Source of the DNA: Xanthobacteraceae bacterium
GTDB lineage: Bacteria > Pseudomonadota > Alphaproteobacteria > Rhizobiales > Xanthobacteraceae
Reading direction: 5' to 3'
Length of the DNA stretch: 34,933 nucleotides
NCBI GenBank assembly: GCA_030038995.1
Contig: JASHQS010000043.1
Span: 1 to 34,933 of the forward strand
A program made the position numbers and the translations under genes. This document shows positions 7,842-16,557 of this stretch, in pieces (within the stretch, counting starts at the first letter, position 1; each line of letters starts with the position of its first letter). Below the pieces are notes generated by a model, which was given only the letters and a program-made list of their open reading frames with translations, searched no databases and was not told where the DNA came from.

Positions 7842-8879
7842 ATGAAAGCGCTCGTTTATCATGGACCCGGGAAAAAAGCCGTCGAAGATCGCCCGAAGCC
7901 CGAGATTGCGGCGCCGACGGATGCCATCGTCGAAATGGTCAAGACAACGATCTGCGGTACTGACCTGCATATTCTCAAGGGCGATGTGCCGACATGCGAG
8001 CCAGGCCGTATTCTCGGCCATGAAGGCATCGGCGTGGTCGATAAAGTTGGCGCCGCGGTCACCGCGTTTCGTCCCGGTGACAGGGTGATCGTGTCGTGCA
8101 TCTCGTCATGCGGCAAATGCGATTATTGCCGGCGCGGCATGTACTCCCATTGCGTCAACGGCGGCTGGATTCTCGGCAACAAGATCGACGGTACCCAGGC
8201 GGAATTCGTGCGCATTCCATTCGCTGACACCAGCCTGTACCACATTCCCGCCGGGTTGGAAGAAGATGCGCTCGTGATGCTCAGCGACATTCTGCCGACC
8301 GGCTTCGAGTGCGGCGTGCTCAACGGCAAAGTCCAGCCCGGCTCGACAATCGCTATCGTCGGTGCTGGTCCGATCGGACTTGCGGCACTTCTCACGGCGC
8401 AGTTCTATTCGCCGGCTGAGATCATCATGATCGATCTCGATGACAACCGTCTGCAATTGTCGACCCGTTTTGGAGCAACCGCGGTAATCAACAATAAGGA
8501 CGGCAAAGCGGTCGAGAAAATAATGAAAATGACCGGCAATCGCGGCGTTGACACGGCCATCGAGGCGGTCGGCGTGCCGGCGAGCTTCATTACGTGCGAG
8601 GACATCGTCGCGCCCGGCGGCACGATCGCCAATATCGGCGTGCACGGAGTCAAGGCCGACCTGCACCTGGAGCGCCTGTGGGACCGCAACATCGCGATCA
8701 CCACGCGGCTCGTCGATACCGTCACCACGCCGATGCTCCTCAAGACGGTGCAATCGCAAAAGATCGATCCCAGGAACCTGATCACCCACCGCTTCAAATT
8801 CGACAGGATACTGGACGCCTACGACACGTTCGGCGCGGCGGCCAAGACCAATGCGCTCAAAGTTCTCATCGAGGCCTAA
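7842..8879 (+). CDS. Zinc-dependent alcohol dehydrogenase
   Basis: A 345-residue medium-chain dehydrogenase/reductase. The catalytic zinc site is seen as CGTDLHILKGD (Cys) and GHEGIGVV (His-Glu). The structural zinc site is the four Cys of CGKCDYCRRGMYSHC, and VGAGPIGLAA is the NAD(P)-binding Rossmann motif. It reversibly oxidises an alcohol to an aldehyde or ketone in the cytoplasm; the substrate is not readable, but the class includes secondary-alcohol dehydrogenases and enzymes that dispose of reducing power in fermentation. ATG at 7842 follows CAGGAGGAG. It leads a probable + strand operon with the CBS-domain and PhaC-like genes (gaps of 145 and about 140 bases). No good FNR box is close to its start. 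Confidence 0.93.
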   Translation: MKALVYHGPGKKAVEDRPKPEIAAPTDAIVEMVKTTICGTDLHILKGDVPTCEPGRILGHEGIGVVDKVGAAVTAFRPGDRVIVSCISSCGKCDYCRRGMYSHCVNGGWILGNKIDGTQAEFVRIPFADTSLYHIPAGLEEDALVMLSDILPTGFECGVLNGKVQPGSTIAIVGAGPIGLAALLTAQFYSPAEIIMIDLDDNRLQLSTRFGATAVINNKDGKAVEKIMKMTGNRGVDTAIEAVGVPASFITCEDIVAPGGTIANIGVHGVKADLHLERLWDRNIAITTRLVDTVTTPMLLKTVQSQKIDPRNLITHRFKFDRILDAYDTFGAAAKTNALKVLIEA

Positions 8880-9024
8880 AAGCCCGAAGATCGAGTGTAC
8901 CGTCGATGCCGTCGCTTTGTGGAAGATGGCCGATCGCGGTCGGATATCGGCGGTCATCCCCGGCGGTCTTGTGGCCGCGACAAAAGGATGCGCCGTTGCT
9001 ACCGCGGATGGCTGGGAGGCCGGG

Positions 9025-10083
9025 ATGATCGATCAGGCTACAATCAAGTCAGCCGCTGTCGGGCAGCCACCCGGCTCCATGAAGGCGGGGGAGTTGATGA
9101 CCCGCGACGTGATCTCCGTGCGGCCGGAGATGCCGATCTCCCAAATTGCACGGCTCCTCCTGAACAACGGAATCAGCGCTGTTCCCGTCGTCGATGAGAG
9201 CGGAGCCCCGATCGGCATCGTGAGCGAAGGCGATCTGATCGGTCGCGAGGAAGCCGACCGTGAGGCGCGCCGCGACTGGTGGCTGGCGCTGCTTGCCGAA
9301 GGCGAGGCACTCAACACTGATTTCGTCGCCAGCCTGCGCGAGAAAGATCGCGTCGCGCGCGAGGTCATGTCGGTACCAGTTGTGGCTGTCGACGAGAACA
9401 CCGAAGCGGGCGAGATTGCGCGGCTTCTGCATTCCTACCATATCAAGCGGGTTCCCGTGGTTCGCGGCGGCAAGATCGTCGGCATTGTCAGCCGCGCCGA
9501 CCTGCTGCGTGCACTGGCGGAACAAGCGCCGCCGGCCGAACGAGGTAAGGAAGGCTTTCTGGCGGACGCATTTGCGGGCCTCGACGAGCGCTTCGCGCAT
9601 TTTCGCCGTCGTGAGTCACCAAAGCAGCCGCCCCCGAAAGTTCAACAGGACGAGACGCGACTGGAGGCCGCCGATTTCCGCGCGCTGGCGGAGGATTTCG
9701 AACGCAAACAGGTGCACGAGCGCGAGGACGCGCGGCGCGCCGCTGCCGAGCAACGCCGGAGGAAAGTCGCGCAGCTCATCGACGAACACATTGCGGACGA
9801 AGGCTGGCGGGTGCTCGTGCATCAGGCACGCGACGCCGCAGAGCGCGGCGAAAAGGAATTCCTGCTGTTGCGGTTTCCCAGCCAATTGTGCGCCGATGGC
9901 GGTCGCGCGATCAATGTCCCTGATCCCGATTGGCCAGCGACGTTGCGCGGCGACGCTGCCGAAATGTATTTGCGCTGGGAGCGCGATCTGAAGCCGCACG
10001 GGTTTCACCTCGTGGCGCGCGTGCTCGACTTCCCCGGCGGCCTGCCCGGTGACATCGGATTGTTTCTGGTTTGGGGAGCTTAG
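9025..10083 (+). CDS. Protein with two CBS domains and an unnamed C-terminal domain
   Basis: ATG at 9025 is preceded by GGGAGG at a spacing of five bases, giving 352 residues. Residues about 18-75 (MTRDVISVRP...GIVSEGDLIG) and 112-168 (VMSVPVVAVDE...GIVSRADLLRAL) form a CBS pair, the usual adenosyl-nucleotide-sensing module. A charged helical region follows (about 200-255). The last 100 residues form a compact unit ending in YLRWERDLKPHGFH and FPGGLPGDIG that I cannot name. That ending recurs as a broken copy at 18.2 kb. A role as an energy-state sensor is inference only. It sits between an alcohol dehydrogenase and a PhaC-like protein, in a setting of low-oxygen genes. Confidence 0.88.
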   Translation: MIDQATIKSAAVGQPPGSMKAGELMTRDVISVRPEMPISQIARLLLNNGISAVPVVDESGAPIGIVSEGDLIGREEADREARRDWWLALLAEGEALNTDFVASLREKDRVAREVMSVPVVAVDENTEAGEIARLLHSYHIKRVPVVRGGKIVGIVSRADLLRALAEQAPPAERGKEGFLADAFAGLDERFAHFRRRESPKQPPPKVQQDETRLEAADFRALAEDFERKQVHEREDARRAAAEQRRRKVAQLIDEHIADEGWRVLVHQARDAAERGEKEFLLLRFPSQLCADGGRAINVPDPDWPATLRGDAAEMYLRWERDLKPHGFHLVARVLDFPGGLPGDIGLFLVWGA

Positions 10084-10223
10084 GCAAAGCCTAAATCCAC
10101 GGGCTATAGGTGTAAAGCAAGAGCGAAATAGTTGGGGCCAAGCTGAGAGGTGCGACTAAACCGTGATCTGAAACCCGAGCGAGCGACAGTAGTTGATAGC
10201 GTCGACCAAAATGGAGCTAAGTG

Positions 10224-11351
10224 GTGCCTACGAACCCAGCTGCCAGGTCCTCCGAATTTTCGCTCGCCAGCGTGCCGGCATTCTGGCCGGTAGCCCTTGC
10301 GGCTTCACTGGCTGAACAGGGGGCGGAGCTTTACGCAAAGAATCTTAAATTCGTCGAGGAAGAGATCAAGATTCACGACGAATTGCGCCCCAATGTGGCG
10401 ACTCCCAATACCGTGCGGCTCGATCTGCGCACCATGACGCTGCGCGAATACGGCAAGCCGAACGGCATGCCGACCCTCGTCGAGGCGCCGTATGCCGGCC
10501 ACACCGCGATGATCGCCGACTATCACAGAGGCCAGAGTCTGGTCGAAACGCTGCTCGCTCATGGCGTTGCCCATGCCGCGCTTACCGATTGGAAGTCGGC
10601 GACCGATGATATGAAGGATCTTGAGATCGACAATTATCTGGCCGAAGTCGTCGTCGCGATCGATGACCTCGGCGGCCGCGTCAATCTTGTTGGTCTTTGC
10701 CAGGGCGGCTGGATGTCGGCGATGATTTCGGCGCGTTTTCCCGAAAAGGTGAATTCGCTCGTCCTTGCCGGCTCGCCGATCGACACGGATGCCGGCAACG
10801 GTCCGATCAAGCGCATGGTGCATGAATCCCCGATGTCATTCTACGAGGAGCTGGTGGCGCTCGGCGGCGGCCTGATGAAGGGAAAATTCATGCTGCAGGG
10901 CTGGAAGAACATGCACCCGGAGCAACATTATTTTCAAGATCAAATCGACCTCTACGAGCACATCGACGATCCGGCCTATGTGGCCAAGGAAGAGACATTT
11001 GCAAGCTGGTACGAGAATCCGATCGATCTGCCGGGCCGCTGGTATTTGCAAGTCATCCGTCAACTGTTCAAGGAAAACCGTCTCGCCAATGGGACGTTCG
11101 TCGGCCTCGGCCATCGCCTGAATCTCAGGAATATCAAGTGTCCCGTTTTTCTTCTCGCCGGCGAAGCCGATGACATAACTACCAAGGAGCAGGTTTTTGA
11201 TGCCGAAAAATATCTGGGCACACCAAAAGACCAACTTGTGAAGCAACTGGTTCCCGGCGGTCATATCGGCCTGTTCATGAGCTCCCGCACGTTGAATGAC
11301 GCTTGGCCCGCGATTGCCCGGTGGATTGCGGCCCAGCACGCACCTGCCTGA
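10224..11351 (+). CDS. PhaC-like alpha/beta hydrolase (polyhydroxyalkanoate synthase-related)
   Basis: Two GTG codons stand in a row (10221, 10224). GGAG at 10213-10216 is best spaced for the second, giving 375 residues. The nucleophile elbow GLCQGG (Cys159) has Cys instead of Ser, as in PHA synthases and some intracellular PHB depolymerases. LAGEADDIT supplies the likely catalytic Asp and PGGHIGLF the His. The SWYENPIDLPGRWYL segment resembles the synthase core. At 375 residues it is much shorter than class I synthases (about 590) and lacks most of their N-terminal part. It could make or modify polyester, or be a related acyl transferase. Its company with the dehydrogenase and CBS gene suggests storage of reducing equivalents in low oxygen, which is inference. 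Confidence 0.75.
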   Translation: MPTNPAARSSEFSLASVPAFWPVALAASLAEQGAELYAKNLKFVEEEIKIHDELRPNVATPNTVRLDLRTMTLREYGKPNGMPTLVEAPYAGHTAMIADYHRGQSLVETLLAHGVAHAALTDWKSATDDMKDLEIDNYLAEVVVAIDDLGGRVNLVGLCQGGWMSAMISARFPEKVNSLVLAGSPIDTDAGNGPIKRMVHESPMSFYEELVALGGGLMKGKFMLQGWKNMHPEQHYFQDQIDLYEHIDDPAYVAKEETFASWYENPIDLPGRWYLQVIRQLFKENRLANGTFVGLGHRLNLRNIKCPVFLLAGEADDITTKEQVFDAEKYLGTPKDQLVKQLVPGGHIGLFMSSRTLNDAWPAIARWIAAQHAPA

Positions 11352-11362
11352 ACTTTGGCATT

Positions 11363-11383
11363 CGGCGGCACCAAATGCTGCCG
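11363..11383. terminator. Stem-loop between convergent genes
   Basis: CGGCGGCA and TGCTGCCG form an eight-pair stem (one G-T pair) around a five-base loop, in the 59-base gap between the convergent PhaC-like and prenyltransferase genes. No run of T follows, so it would be a weak bidirectional terminator or only an end-protecting hairpin. Confidence 0.35.
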
Positions 11384-11410
11384 TGCCGTATGTCAGTCTA
11401 CAATCCGCCC

Positions 11411-12352
11411 TTAACGCACAATACCCACGGCCAAAAGCGCGGAATAACCCAGGCATAGAAAGGCTGCCATCGGCGTCAACGGCACGAGCGCGTCGTGACG
11501 GTCCTCGGTGAGCACTTTTCGCGCAATCGCCAAGGCGACGGGCAGGGTGATCAGCGGCAGCAGTACCGACGAGTCAAAACCCCAGCTCAGCCAGAGCCAG
11601 AATGGAACGACGTAGGCGAATGCCGACAGCGCCACATATTCGATGCGGCTGAAGCGTATGCCAAAACGAACCGGCGTGGTGCGCCATCCCTTCGCCGCAT
11701 CGAAGGTGCGGTCTCTGATGTCGTCGATTATCAGAATGTTCACCGCAAAGACGCCGAGCGGCAGACCGACGATCAGCGCTCGCAACGGCAAGTCGTGAAA
11801 TGCCAGGCTCCAGTACGCGGACGCGGGCTCATGCGCCGCCATCTGCACATAGTAGGCGGCGGCCGGCGCCAACAGACCGAACATGATGAAGAAATGAATG
11901 TCGGCGAGCCCGAGCTTGCCGAGAGGATAAGGCCCGCCCGCGTAGATGAGACTGCCGATCATGCCGACCAAGCCGATGGCGACGACCGGTGGGCCGGCGA
12001 CATGCAGAAGGTAGACGCCGGTCAGAGCTGCCAACACCAGGCAGGCCAGGATTGCGGCGCGCATACCGTTGAGGGTGAGCGCGCCCTTATTGAGCGCCTC
12101 GATCAGTTCGGGATGCTCGTTCACCGAGCGATGCCGAACCAACAGTTCGTAGTTGTCGGTAAATAGGCCGGCAATGTGGATCAGCCAGCTTGCCAGGAAC
12201 CCGAGGAGCGCGGGCAGCGGAGCGAAAACGCCATCGCGGGCGGCCAAGGCCATTGCCACCAAAACCGGCGCCGCGGCAGTGGGCAGCGAATGTCCCGGAT
12301 AAATCAGCCAGTGGAGCCAAAGCTCGCGCGGGGCGTGGGTCTTCTCGGTCAT
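11411..12352 (-). CDS. UbiA/MenA-family prenyltransferase
   Basis: This 313-residue protein has eight or nine hydrophobic segments. The first polar loop reads FTDNYELLVRHR in place of the usual NDxxD. The second, ILIIDDIRDRTFDAAKGW, fits the MenA-type NNxRDxxxDxxxGKRT motif, which binds the magnesium prenyl diphosphate. Family enzymes join a prenyl chain to an aromatic ring in the membrane, for quinone, haem or chlorophyll synthesis. The MenA-like second motif hints at a naphthoate-like or other acceptor, but no menaquinone gene is near, so the acceptor is unknown. It starts 65 bases after the MacB-like gene on the same strand and may be read from the same promoter. Confidence 0.8.
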   Translation of the reverse strand: MTEKTHAPRELWLHWLIYPGHSLPTAAAPVLVAMALAARDGVFAPLPALLGFLASWLIHIAGLFTDNYELLVRHRSVNEHPELIEALNKGALTLNGMRAAILACLVLAALTGVYLLHVAGPPVVAIGLVGMIGSLIYAGGPYPLGKLGLADIHFFIMFGLLAPAAAYYVQMAAHEPASAYWSLAFHDLPLRALIVGLPLGVFAVNILIIDDIRDRTFDAAKGWRTTPVRFGIRFSRIEYVALSAFAYVVPFWLWLSWGFDSSVLLPLITLPVALAIARKVLTEDRHDALVPLTPMAAFLCLGYSALLAVGIVR

Positions 12353-12416
12353 AATGGCGATCGGGCGGCGCGTCTTCAGGAGGTCCGTACGTGTAATGCC
12401 GGCGTCATTGGTGATT

Positions 12417-14549
12417 CTACTCGTAGCGAAGCGCCTCGATTGGATCGAGCCGCGCTGCCTTGCGGGCGGGATAATATCCGAAGAAAACGCCCACCGCGGC
12501 GGAAAACAGGAAACCGCCGGCCACGGCGGCGGGCGAAATCGGCGCCAACCAGCCGGCCATCAATGAAATTCCAACCGAGCACGCGATGCCCATCACGATA
12601 CCGGCAATGCCGCCGCTGACGCTGAGAAACACCGCCTCGGCGAGGAACTGCAAGAGGACGTGAAGACGTCTGGCGCCGATTGCCATGCGCAGGCCGATTT
12701 CGCGCGTTCGCTCGGTGACGGACACGAGCAGAATGTTCATGATGCCGATTCCGCCCACGATCAGTGAAATCGAGGCGACCGCCGCCAGCAGCAGCGCCAT
12801 GATGCGGCTCGAGCTTTCCGCGGTCTCCACAAACTGGCTGAGATTGCGGATTTGAAAGTCGTCGACCTCGCCGGGTTTGATGCGGTGGCGGTCTCTGAGC
12901 GTCACGGTTGCTTGGTCGATGGCGGTCTGCACTTCGGACTCGGCCACTGCCTGAACAAAAACGTAGTTGACAAAACCGGTCAGGCGCGGCTGCAGGTTAT
13001 AGGGATTGGGCGGCGGCAGATAAGGCCAATTGAGCGGCGTCTGTACCTGGGTCGGCGCTGCCACGCCGAGCACTTTCTGTTGGCCCGTGGTGAACGGCAG
13101 CATGATCAAATCGTCTTGATCCGTGCCGAACGGCGACTGACCCTTACCGACGAACAGGCCGATCACCTGCAGCGGCACGCTCTTCACCTGGATGAACGCG
13201 CCGATCGGATTCTCGCCAGGACTGAAGAGCTGACGATAGACCGTCTGGCCGATGACAGCGACGAGCGCCGCCCTGCTCTCGTCCTCGGCACTGATGCCGC
13301 GGCCGCTCGCGATTTGCCAATTGGTGATGGATGGATAGGTTTGGCTGACGCCCTGGACATTCGTGGTCCAATTCTGGCTGCCGTACTGCACCTGGCCCTG
13401 TTGCCGGATCAAATATCCGATCTGCGCCACGGCCGGATCGCTGCGGCGGATCGCGCGCGCATCCGCGACAGTGAGCGTGCTGGCGCTGCCGTAGCCAGCG
13501 CGGATGCCGCCGGTGGTGAGGGCTCCGGGCACGATCACGATAACGTTCGTGCCAAGGCTCTGGATTTGTCTGCGCACCGCTTCATTGGCCCCTTGGCCTA
13601 TGGCGACCATCGTGATGAGCGCGGCAACGCCGATGAACACGCCCAGCATGGTCAAAGCCGAGCGCATCTTGTTGCGCCCGATGGCCTGTGCCGCCGCGGC
13701 CAGCACCATCAGGCCGAACGACAAATGGGCGCGTCCTGGAATGTTTGTGAGCGCTTGCCGCGGCGCCGATGACATTGTCATGAGCGCAGTTCCGGAGCGG
13801 GGGATCGCCAGCTTTTCGACCCGTTCATCGGATATGATCCTGCCATCCCGCATGGTCAGGATGCGGTCCGCATAGGCGGCAATATCGGCTTCGTGCGTCA
13901 CCAGCACGATGGTCACACCCTGTTGGCGGTTGAGCGAAACGAGCGTCTGCATGATCTCATGCGAAGTGCGTGTATCGAGATTGCCGGTCGGCTCGTCAGC
14001 GAGGAGAAGATTCGGCGAATTTATCAGCGCTCGCGCGATGGCGACCCGCTGCTGCTGACCGCCGGAGAGCTGACCGGGAGTGTTGCGTTCGCGATCGCCG
14101 AGGCCGAGAAATTGCAGGGCCGTGCGCGCCCGTGCGATACGGGCCGGGCGGTGTGTCGGCCCGGAAGCCGCGTAATAGAGCGGCAGGCCGACATTCTCCA
14201 ACGCGCTCGTTCGCGCCAACAGGTTGAAGCTTTGGAACACGAAGCCGAGCCGCTCGCTGCGGATGCGCGCGAGCTCGGGTTCGTGAAGGGCCGCCACATC
14301 GACGCCCTCGAGAAAATAATGCCCACTGGTCGGACGATCGAGGCAGCCGAGGAGGTTCATCAAGGTGGACTTGCCTGAGCCCGACGAGCCCATGATGGCG
14401 ACGAACTCGCCGGCCGCAATCGTCAAATCGATTCCGCGCAGCGCCTCGACCTTGACGTCGCCAACGACGAATGTGCGGGTCAGATGCTCGACCCTGACGA
14501 CTGGCGGCGGCACGTTCAGTTTGCCTGATTCGCTTGCCGCAATTGTCAC
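12417..14549 (-). CDS. macB: MacB-type ABC exporter (ATPase fused to permease)
   Basis: A 710-residue protein. The N-terminal ATPase (about 15-245) shows Walker [10 protein letters not shown], signature [15 protein letters not shown] and Walker [13 protein letters not shown]. The C-terminal half has one membrane segment, a large periplasmic domain (about 310-560) and three membrane segments ending in the FtsX-type core ([16 protein letters not shown]), the full MacB plan. MacB works with a MacA adaptor and an outer membrane channel to export macrolides, lipopeptides or haem-like compounds from the periplasm. The GTG start overlaps the stop of the MacA-like gene (GTGA), so translation is coupled. 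No TolC-like gene is in the window. The symbol is by domain plan; the cargo is unknown. Confidence 0.92.
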   Translation of the reverse strand: MTIAASESGKLNVPPPVVRVEHLTRTFVVGDVKVEALRGIDLTIAAGEFVAIMGSSGSGKSTLMNLLGCLDRPTSGHYFLEGVDVAALHEPELARIRSERLGFVFQSFNLLARTSALENVGLPLYYAASGPTHRPARIARARTALQFLGLGDRERNTPGQLSGGQQQRVAIARALINSPNLLLADEPTGNLDTRTSHEIMQTLVSLNRQQGVTIVLVTHEADIAAYADRILTMRDGRIISDERVEKLAIPRSGTALMTMSSAPRQALTNIPGRAHLSFGLMVLAAAAQAIGRNKMRSALTMLGVFIGVAALITMVAIGQGANEAVRRQIQSLGTNVIVIVPGALTTGGIRAGYGSASTLTVADARAIRRSDPAVAQIGYLIRQQGQVQYGSQNWTTNVQGVSQTYPSITNWQIASGRGISAEDESRAALVAVIGQTVYRQLFSPGENPIGAFIQVKSVPLQVIGLFVGKGQSPFGTDQDDLIMLPFTTGQQKVLGVAAPTQVQTPLNWPYLPPPNPYNLQPRLTGFVNYVFVQAVAESEVQTAIDQATVTLRDRHRIKPGEVDDFQIRNLSQFVETAESSSRIMALLLAAVASISLIVGGIGIMNILLVSVTERTREIGLRMAIGARRLHVLLQFLAEAVFLSVSGGIAGIVMGIACSVGISLMAGWLAPISPAAVAGGFLFSAAVGVFFGYYPARKAARLDPIEALRYE

Positions 14550-15769
14550 AGCCGCGGCGCCGGGAGGGCCGTTTTGCCGCTGCCGGGGGCGCCGGCATCG
14601 GCGGTAATGACCAGATCGCCTGCGTGTAAATCGCCCTGGACGATTTCGGTGAAGTTGCCGTCGTCGACCCCGGTCGTAATGATGACCGAGACCGGCTCGC
14701 CATTGCGCAACACCCAGACGCGCTCATGTCCCGCAGGCGGCGCAGCCGGCACATTGGCAGCCGCACCGGGCGTATAGCGCAGCGCCTGATCGGGCACGCG
14801 CAGCACGTCGTTCTTCTGCTCGATGACGATCCGGGTTGAGGCAGTCATTCCCGGCAACAGTGCGAGATCACCGTTGTCGACGCCGACGACGACGTCGTAG
14901 GTCACGACGTTCTGCACGGTCTGCGGTGACTGGCGCAACTGGGTAACAGATCCCGTAAAAGTCCGCTGTGGGAAGGCATCGACTGTAAAGGTCGCTTTGT
15001 CGTTCACCCTGATACTGCCAACGTCGTCCTCGCTGGTATTGGTATCGACCTCCATCTGCTTGAGATCCGTGGCGATCAGGAACAGCGTCGGAGTCTGAAA
15101 GCTCGCCGCCACCGTCTGGCCGCCGGTCACATTGCGGGACACCACCGTGCCGTCCACCGGCGAAACGATGTTGGTATAGTCGAGATTGAGCTTGGCGCTT
15201 TCGACAAGCGCCTGATCGAGCTTGACCGTCCCTTCGTCCTGATTGACGAGGTAGGCTTGGTCTTCGGCCTGCTGGCGCGCGATCGAATTCTCACCGGCAA
15301 GTTGCTGGTAGCGGGCGAGATCCTTGCGATCTTTGTCGAGGCTGGCTTGGTCGCGCGCCAACTGCGCGGAGTACTGATCGAAGGTCGCCTGATAGGGCCG
15401 CGGATCGATCCGGGCGCAAACTTGGCCCGCCCTGACCTGGGTATTGTAATCGCAATAGATGTTTTGAATGACGCCGGACACGTAAGTCCCGACGATGATC
15501 GTAAGCACCGGATTGACCGTGCCGGTGGCGGTCGCGGTGCGGGCGACGATGCCGCGCGTGACTTGCGTGGTGGCATATTGTGCCGGGTTTTTCGTACCGA
15601 AAATACCGAACAGTACGGCCCCGCCGACAACGAGGATGAACGCTAGCGCCGCGCCGATCGGCCAGTATCGCCTCAGGCCAGGGCCCGCGTGCAGCGCGGC
15701 AATGCGCGACACGGGAAAGCTCAGCACCTTGCCGCGACCCTTCACTTCCGTATCGGGGCTGATGCTCAT
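14546..15769 (-). CDS. macA: MacA-like periplasmic adaptor of the exporter
   Basis: ATG at 15769 has AGGAGG six bases upstream and gives 407 residues; a start five codons earlier would include that ribosome site in the gene. A short cytoplasmic stretch and one membrane helix (about 35-55) are followed by the membrane fusion protein fold: a split lipoyl domain (VDGTVVSRNVTGGQTV), a coiled-coil hairpin (about 120-185, rich in Gln, Ala and Asp) and beta-barrel domains. It links the MacB-like pump to an outer membrane channel. It overlaps the next gene. An inverted TTGAC-N4-GTCAA site lies 78 bases upstream, so the pump may belong to the FNR/FixK-type regulon. Confidence 0.9.
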   Translation of the reverse strand: MSISPDTEVKGRGKVLSFPVSRIAALHAGPGLRRYWPIGAALAFILVVGGAVLFGIFGTKNPAQYATTQVTRGIVARTATATGTVNPVLTIIVGTYVSGVIQNIYCDYNTQVRAGQVCARIDPRPYQATFDQYSAQLARDQASLDKDRKDLARYQQLAGENSIARQQAEDQAYLVNQDEGTVKLDQALVESAKLNLDYTNIVSPVDGTVVSRNVTGGQTVAASFQTPTLFLIATDLKQMEVDTNTSEDDVGSIRVNDKATFTVDAFPQRTFTGSVTQLRQSPQTVQNVVTYDVVVGVDNGDLALLPGMTASTRIVIEQKNDVLRVPDQALRYTPGAAANVPAAPPAGHERVWVLRNGEPVSVIITTGVDDGNFTEIVQGDLHAGDLVITADAGAPGSGKTALPAPRL

Positions 15770-15846
15770 GGCCAGCCTCCTCATGGTTGTTCAGAACATC
15801 GATTGGCTCTCATGGCGCTTTTTCCAGCGGCTGTCCCGGAACAGCA

Positions 15847-15860
15847 TTGACCTGGGTCAA
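15847..15860 (-). promoter_or_regulatory. FNR/FixK-like box before macA
   Basis: TTGACCTGGGTCAA is a perfect inverted repeat with the TTGA-N6-TCAA core, but with C/G in place of T/A at the fifth position of each half. It lies between the secreted-protein gene and macA. The -10 expected for activation from -41.5 is poor (GAAAAA, minus strand), so this is one of the weaker members of the set. Confidence 0.5.
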
Positions 15861-15967
15861 GAGGGTTCGGAGAAGCGGGCATCAATGTCGCAAAACCGGG
15901 TCTTTCCTTGCATTCCGCCGCGGTGGCTCCGGCGATGTCTAATGTGCCGTGCGGCCCGGTTTCGCTC

Positions 15968-16354
15968 TCATTGGTTCGCGCTGGATCCGTCCGCCCGGCA
16001 GTGCCCGAACTCGATGACCGGCTGCCCCGGCCCATATTGCTGCCAGACAATGCCCAAGGATGAGCGGTCTATGCCGACGCTGACGTCAGCACTTTGACCG
16101 CTGATCGATACGGTGCTGATCGACACCTGAGAAAAGCTGTAGCTCCGGCTTCCGACCAGCGCCTGCAGACCTTTTCCGGCTTCATCGAAGCTCACGACAA
16201 TCGGCCGGTTTTCCGCTCCGAGCCGCGCTGGGATATCGGTCAATACGCATTCGAGCCGCTGCTGCGCGGCAAAGGCGTCCACTGCGCTGGCAACGATGGC
16301 CGCCAAAGTGGAACCGCCGATCACGGCAAGCCGCCATTGTCTTCGGGGTCTCAT
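15968..16354 (-). CDS. Small secreted protein of unknown function
   Basis: ATG at 16354 follows GGGAG at a spacing of six bases and gives 128 residues. Residues 1-32 look like a Sec signal peptide (MRPRRQWR, hydrophobic run, ending near AFAAQ). The mature part has a Cys early on (LECVLTD) and one near the end (FGHC) that could form a disulphide. It is rich in beta-forming residues (SYSFSQVSISTVSISGQSADV). I do not recognise a named family. It is transcribed toward macA-macB and divergently from the NarK-like gene. A TTGC-type FNR/FixK box is correctly placed upstream, so low-oxygen expression is likely. Confidence 0.65.
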   Translation of the reverse strand: MRPRRQWRLAVIGGSTLAAIVASAVDAFAAQQRLECVLTDIPARLGAENRPIVVSFDEAGKGLQALVGSRSYSFSQVSISTVSISGQSADVSVGIDRSSLGIVWQQYGPGQPVIEFGHCRADGSSANQ

Positions 16355-16401
16355 TCCAGCTCCCACGCCGTGCGCCGCGTATTGCGAACGCCACAATCAA
16401 C

Positions 16402-16442
16402 CTCATAGCTGGATTGCGTCATTTGGTTTTGCGCTGGATCAA
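16402..16442 (-). promoter_or_regulatory. FixK-type box and -10 for the secreted-protein gene
   Basis: TTGCGCTGGATCAA at 16429-16442 fits the looser FixK2-type form TTG(A/C)-N6-TCAA. On the minus strand TATGAG (16407-16402) lies within one base of the -10 position expected for a box at -41.5. This would start transcription near 16395, with a leader of about 41 bases to the ATG at 16354. It is separate from the box 50 bases away that faces the NarK-like gene. Confidence 0.55.
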
Positions 16443-16486
16443 AAATCGCGATCGCCACGGGTGATTGCCAATGACCTCAAGTTCCT

Positions 16487-16528
16487 TTGATCGACATCAA
16501 AGCGGGCGCTCGCGCGTTCGGCTTTGCT
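16487..16528 (+). promoter_or_regulatory. FNR/FixK box and -10 for the NarK-like gene
   Basis: TTGATCGACATCAA at 16487-16500 is a perfect TTGAT-N4-ATCAA palindrome within CTTTGATCGACATCAAAG. TTTGCT at 16523-16528 occupies exactly the -10 position for a box at -41.5, giving a start near 16535 and a short leader to ATG 16558. Confidence 0.7.
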
Positions 16529-16557
16529 CGGACGTGATCGGAAATGGAGCCCCCAAA

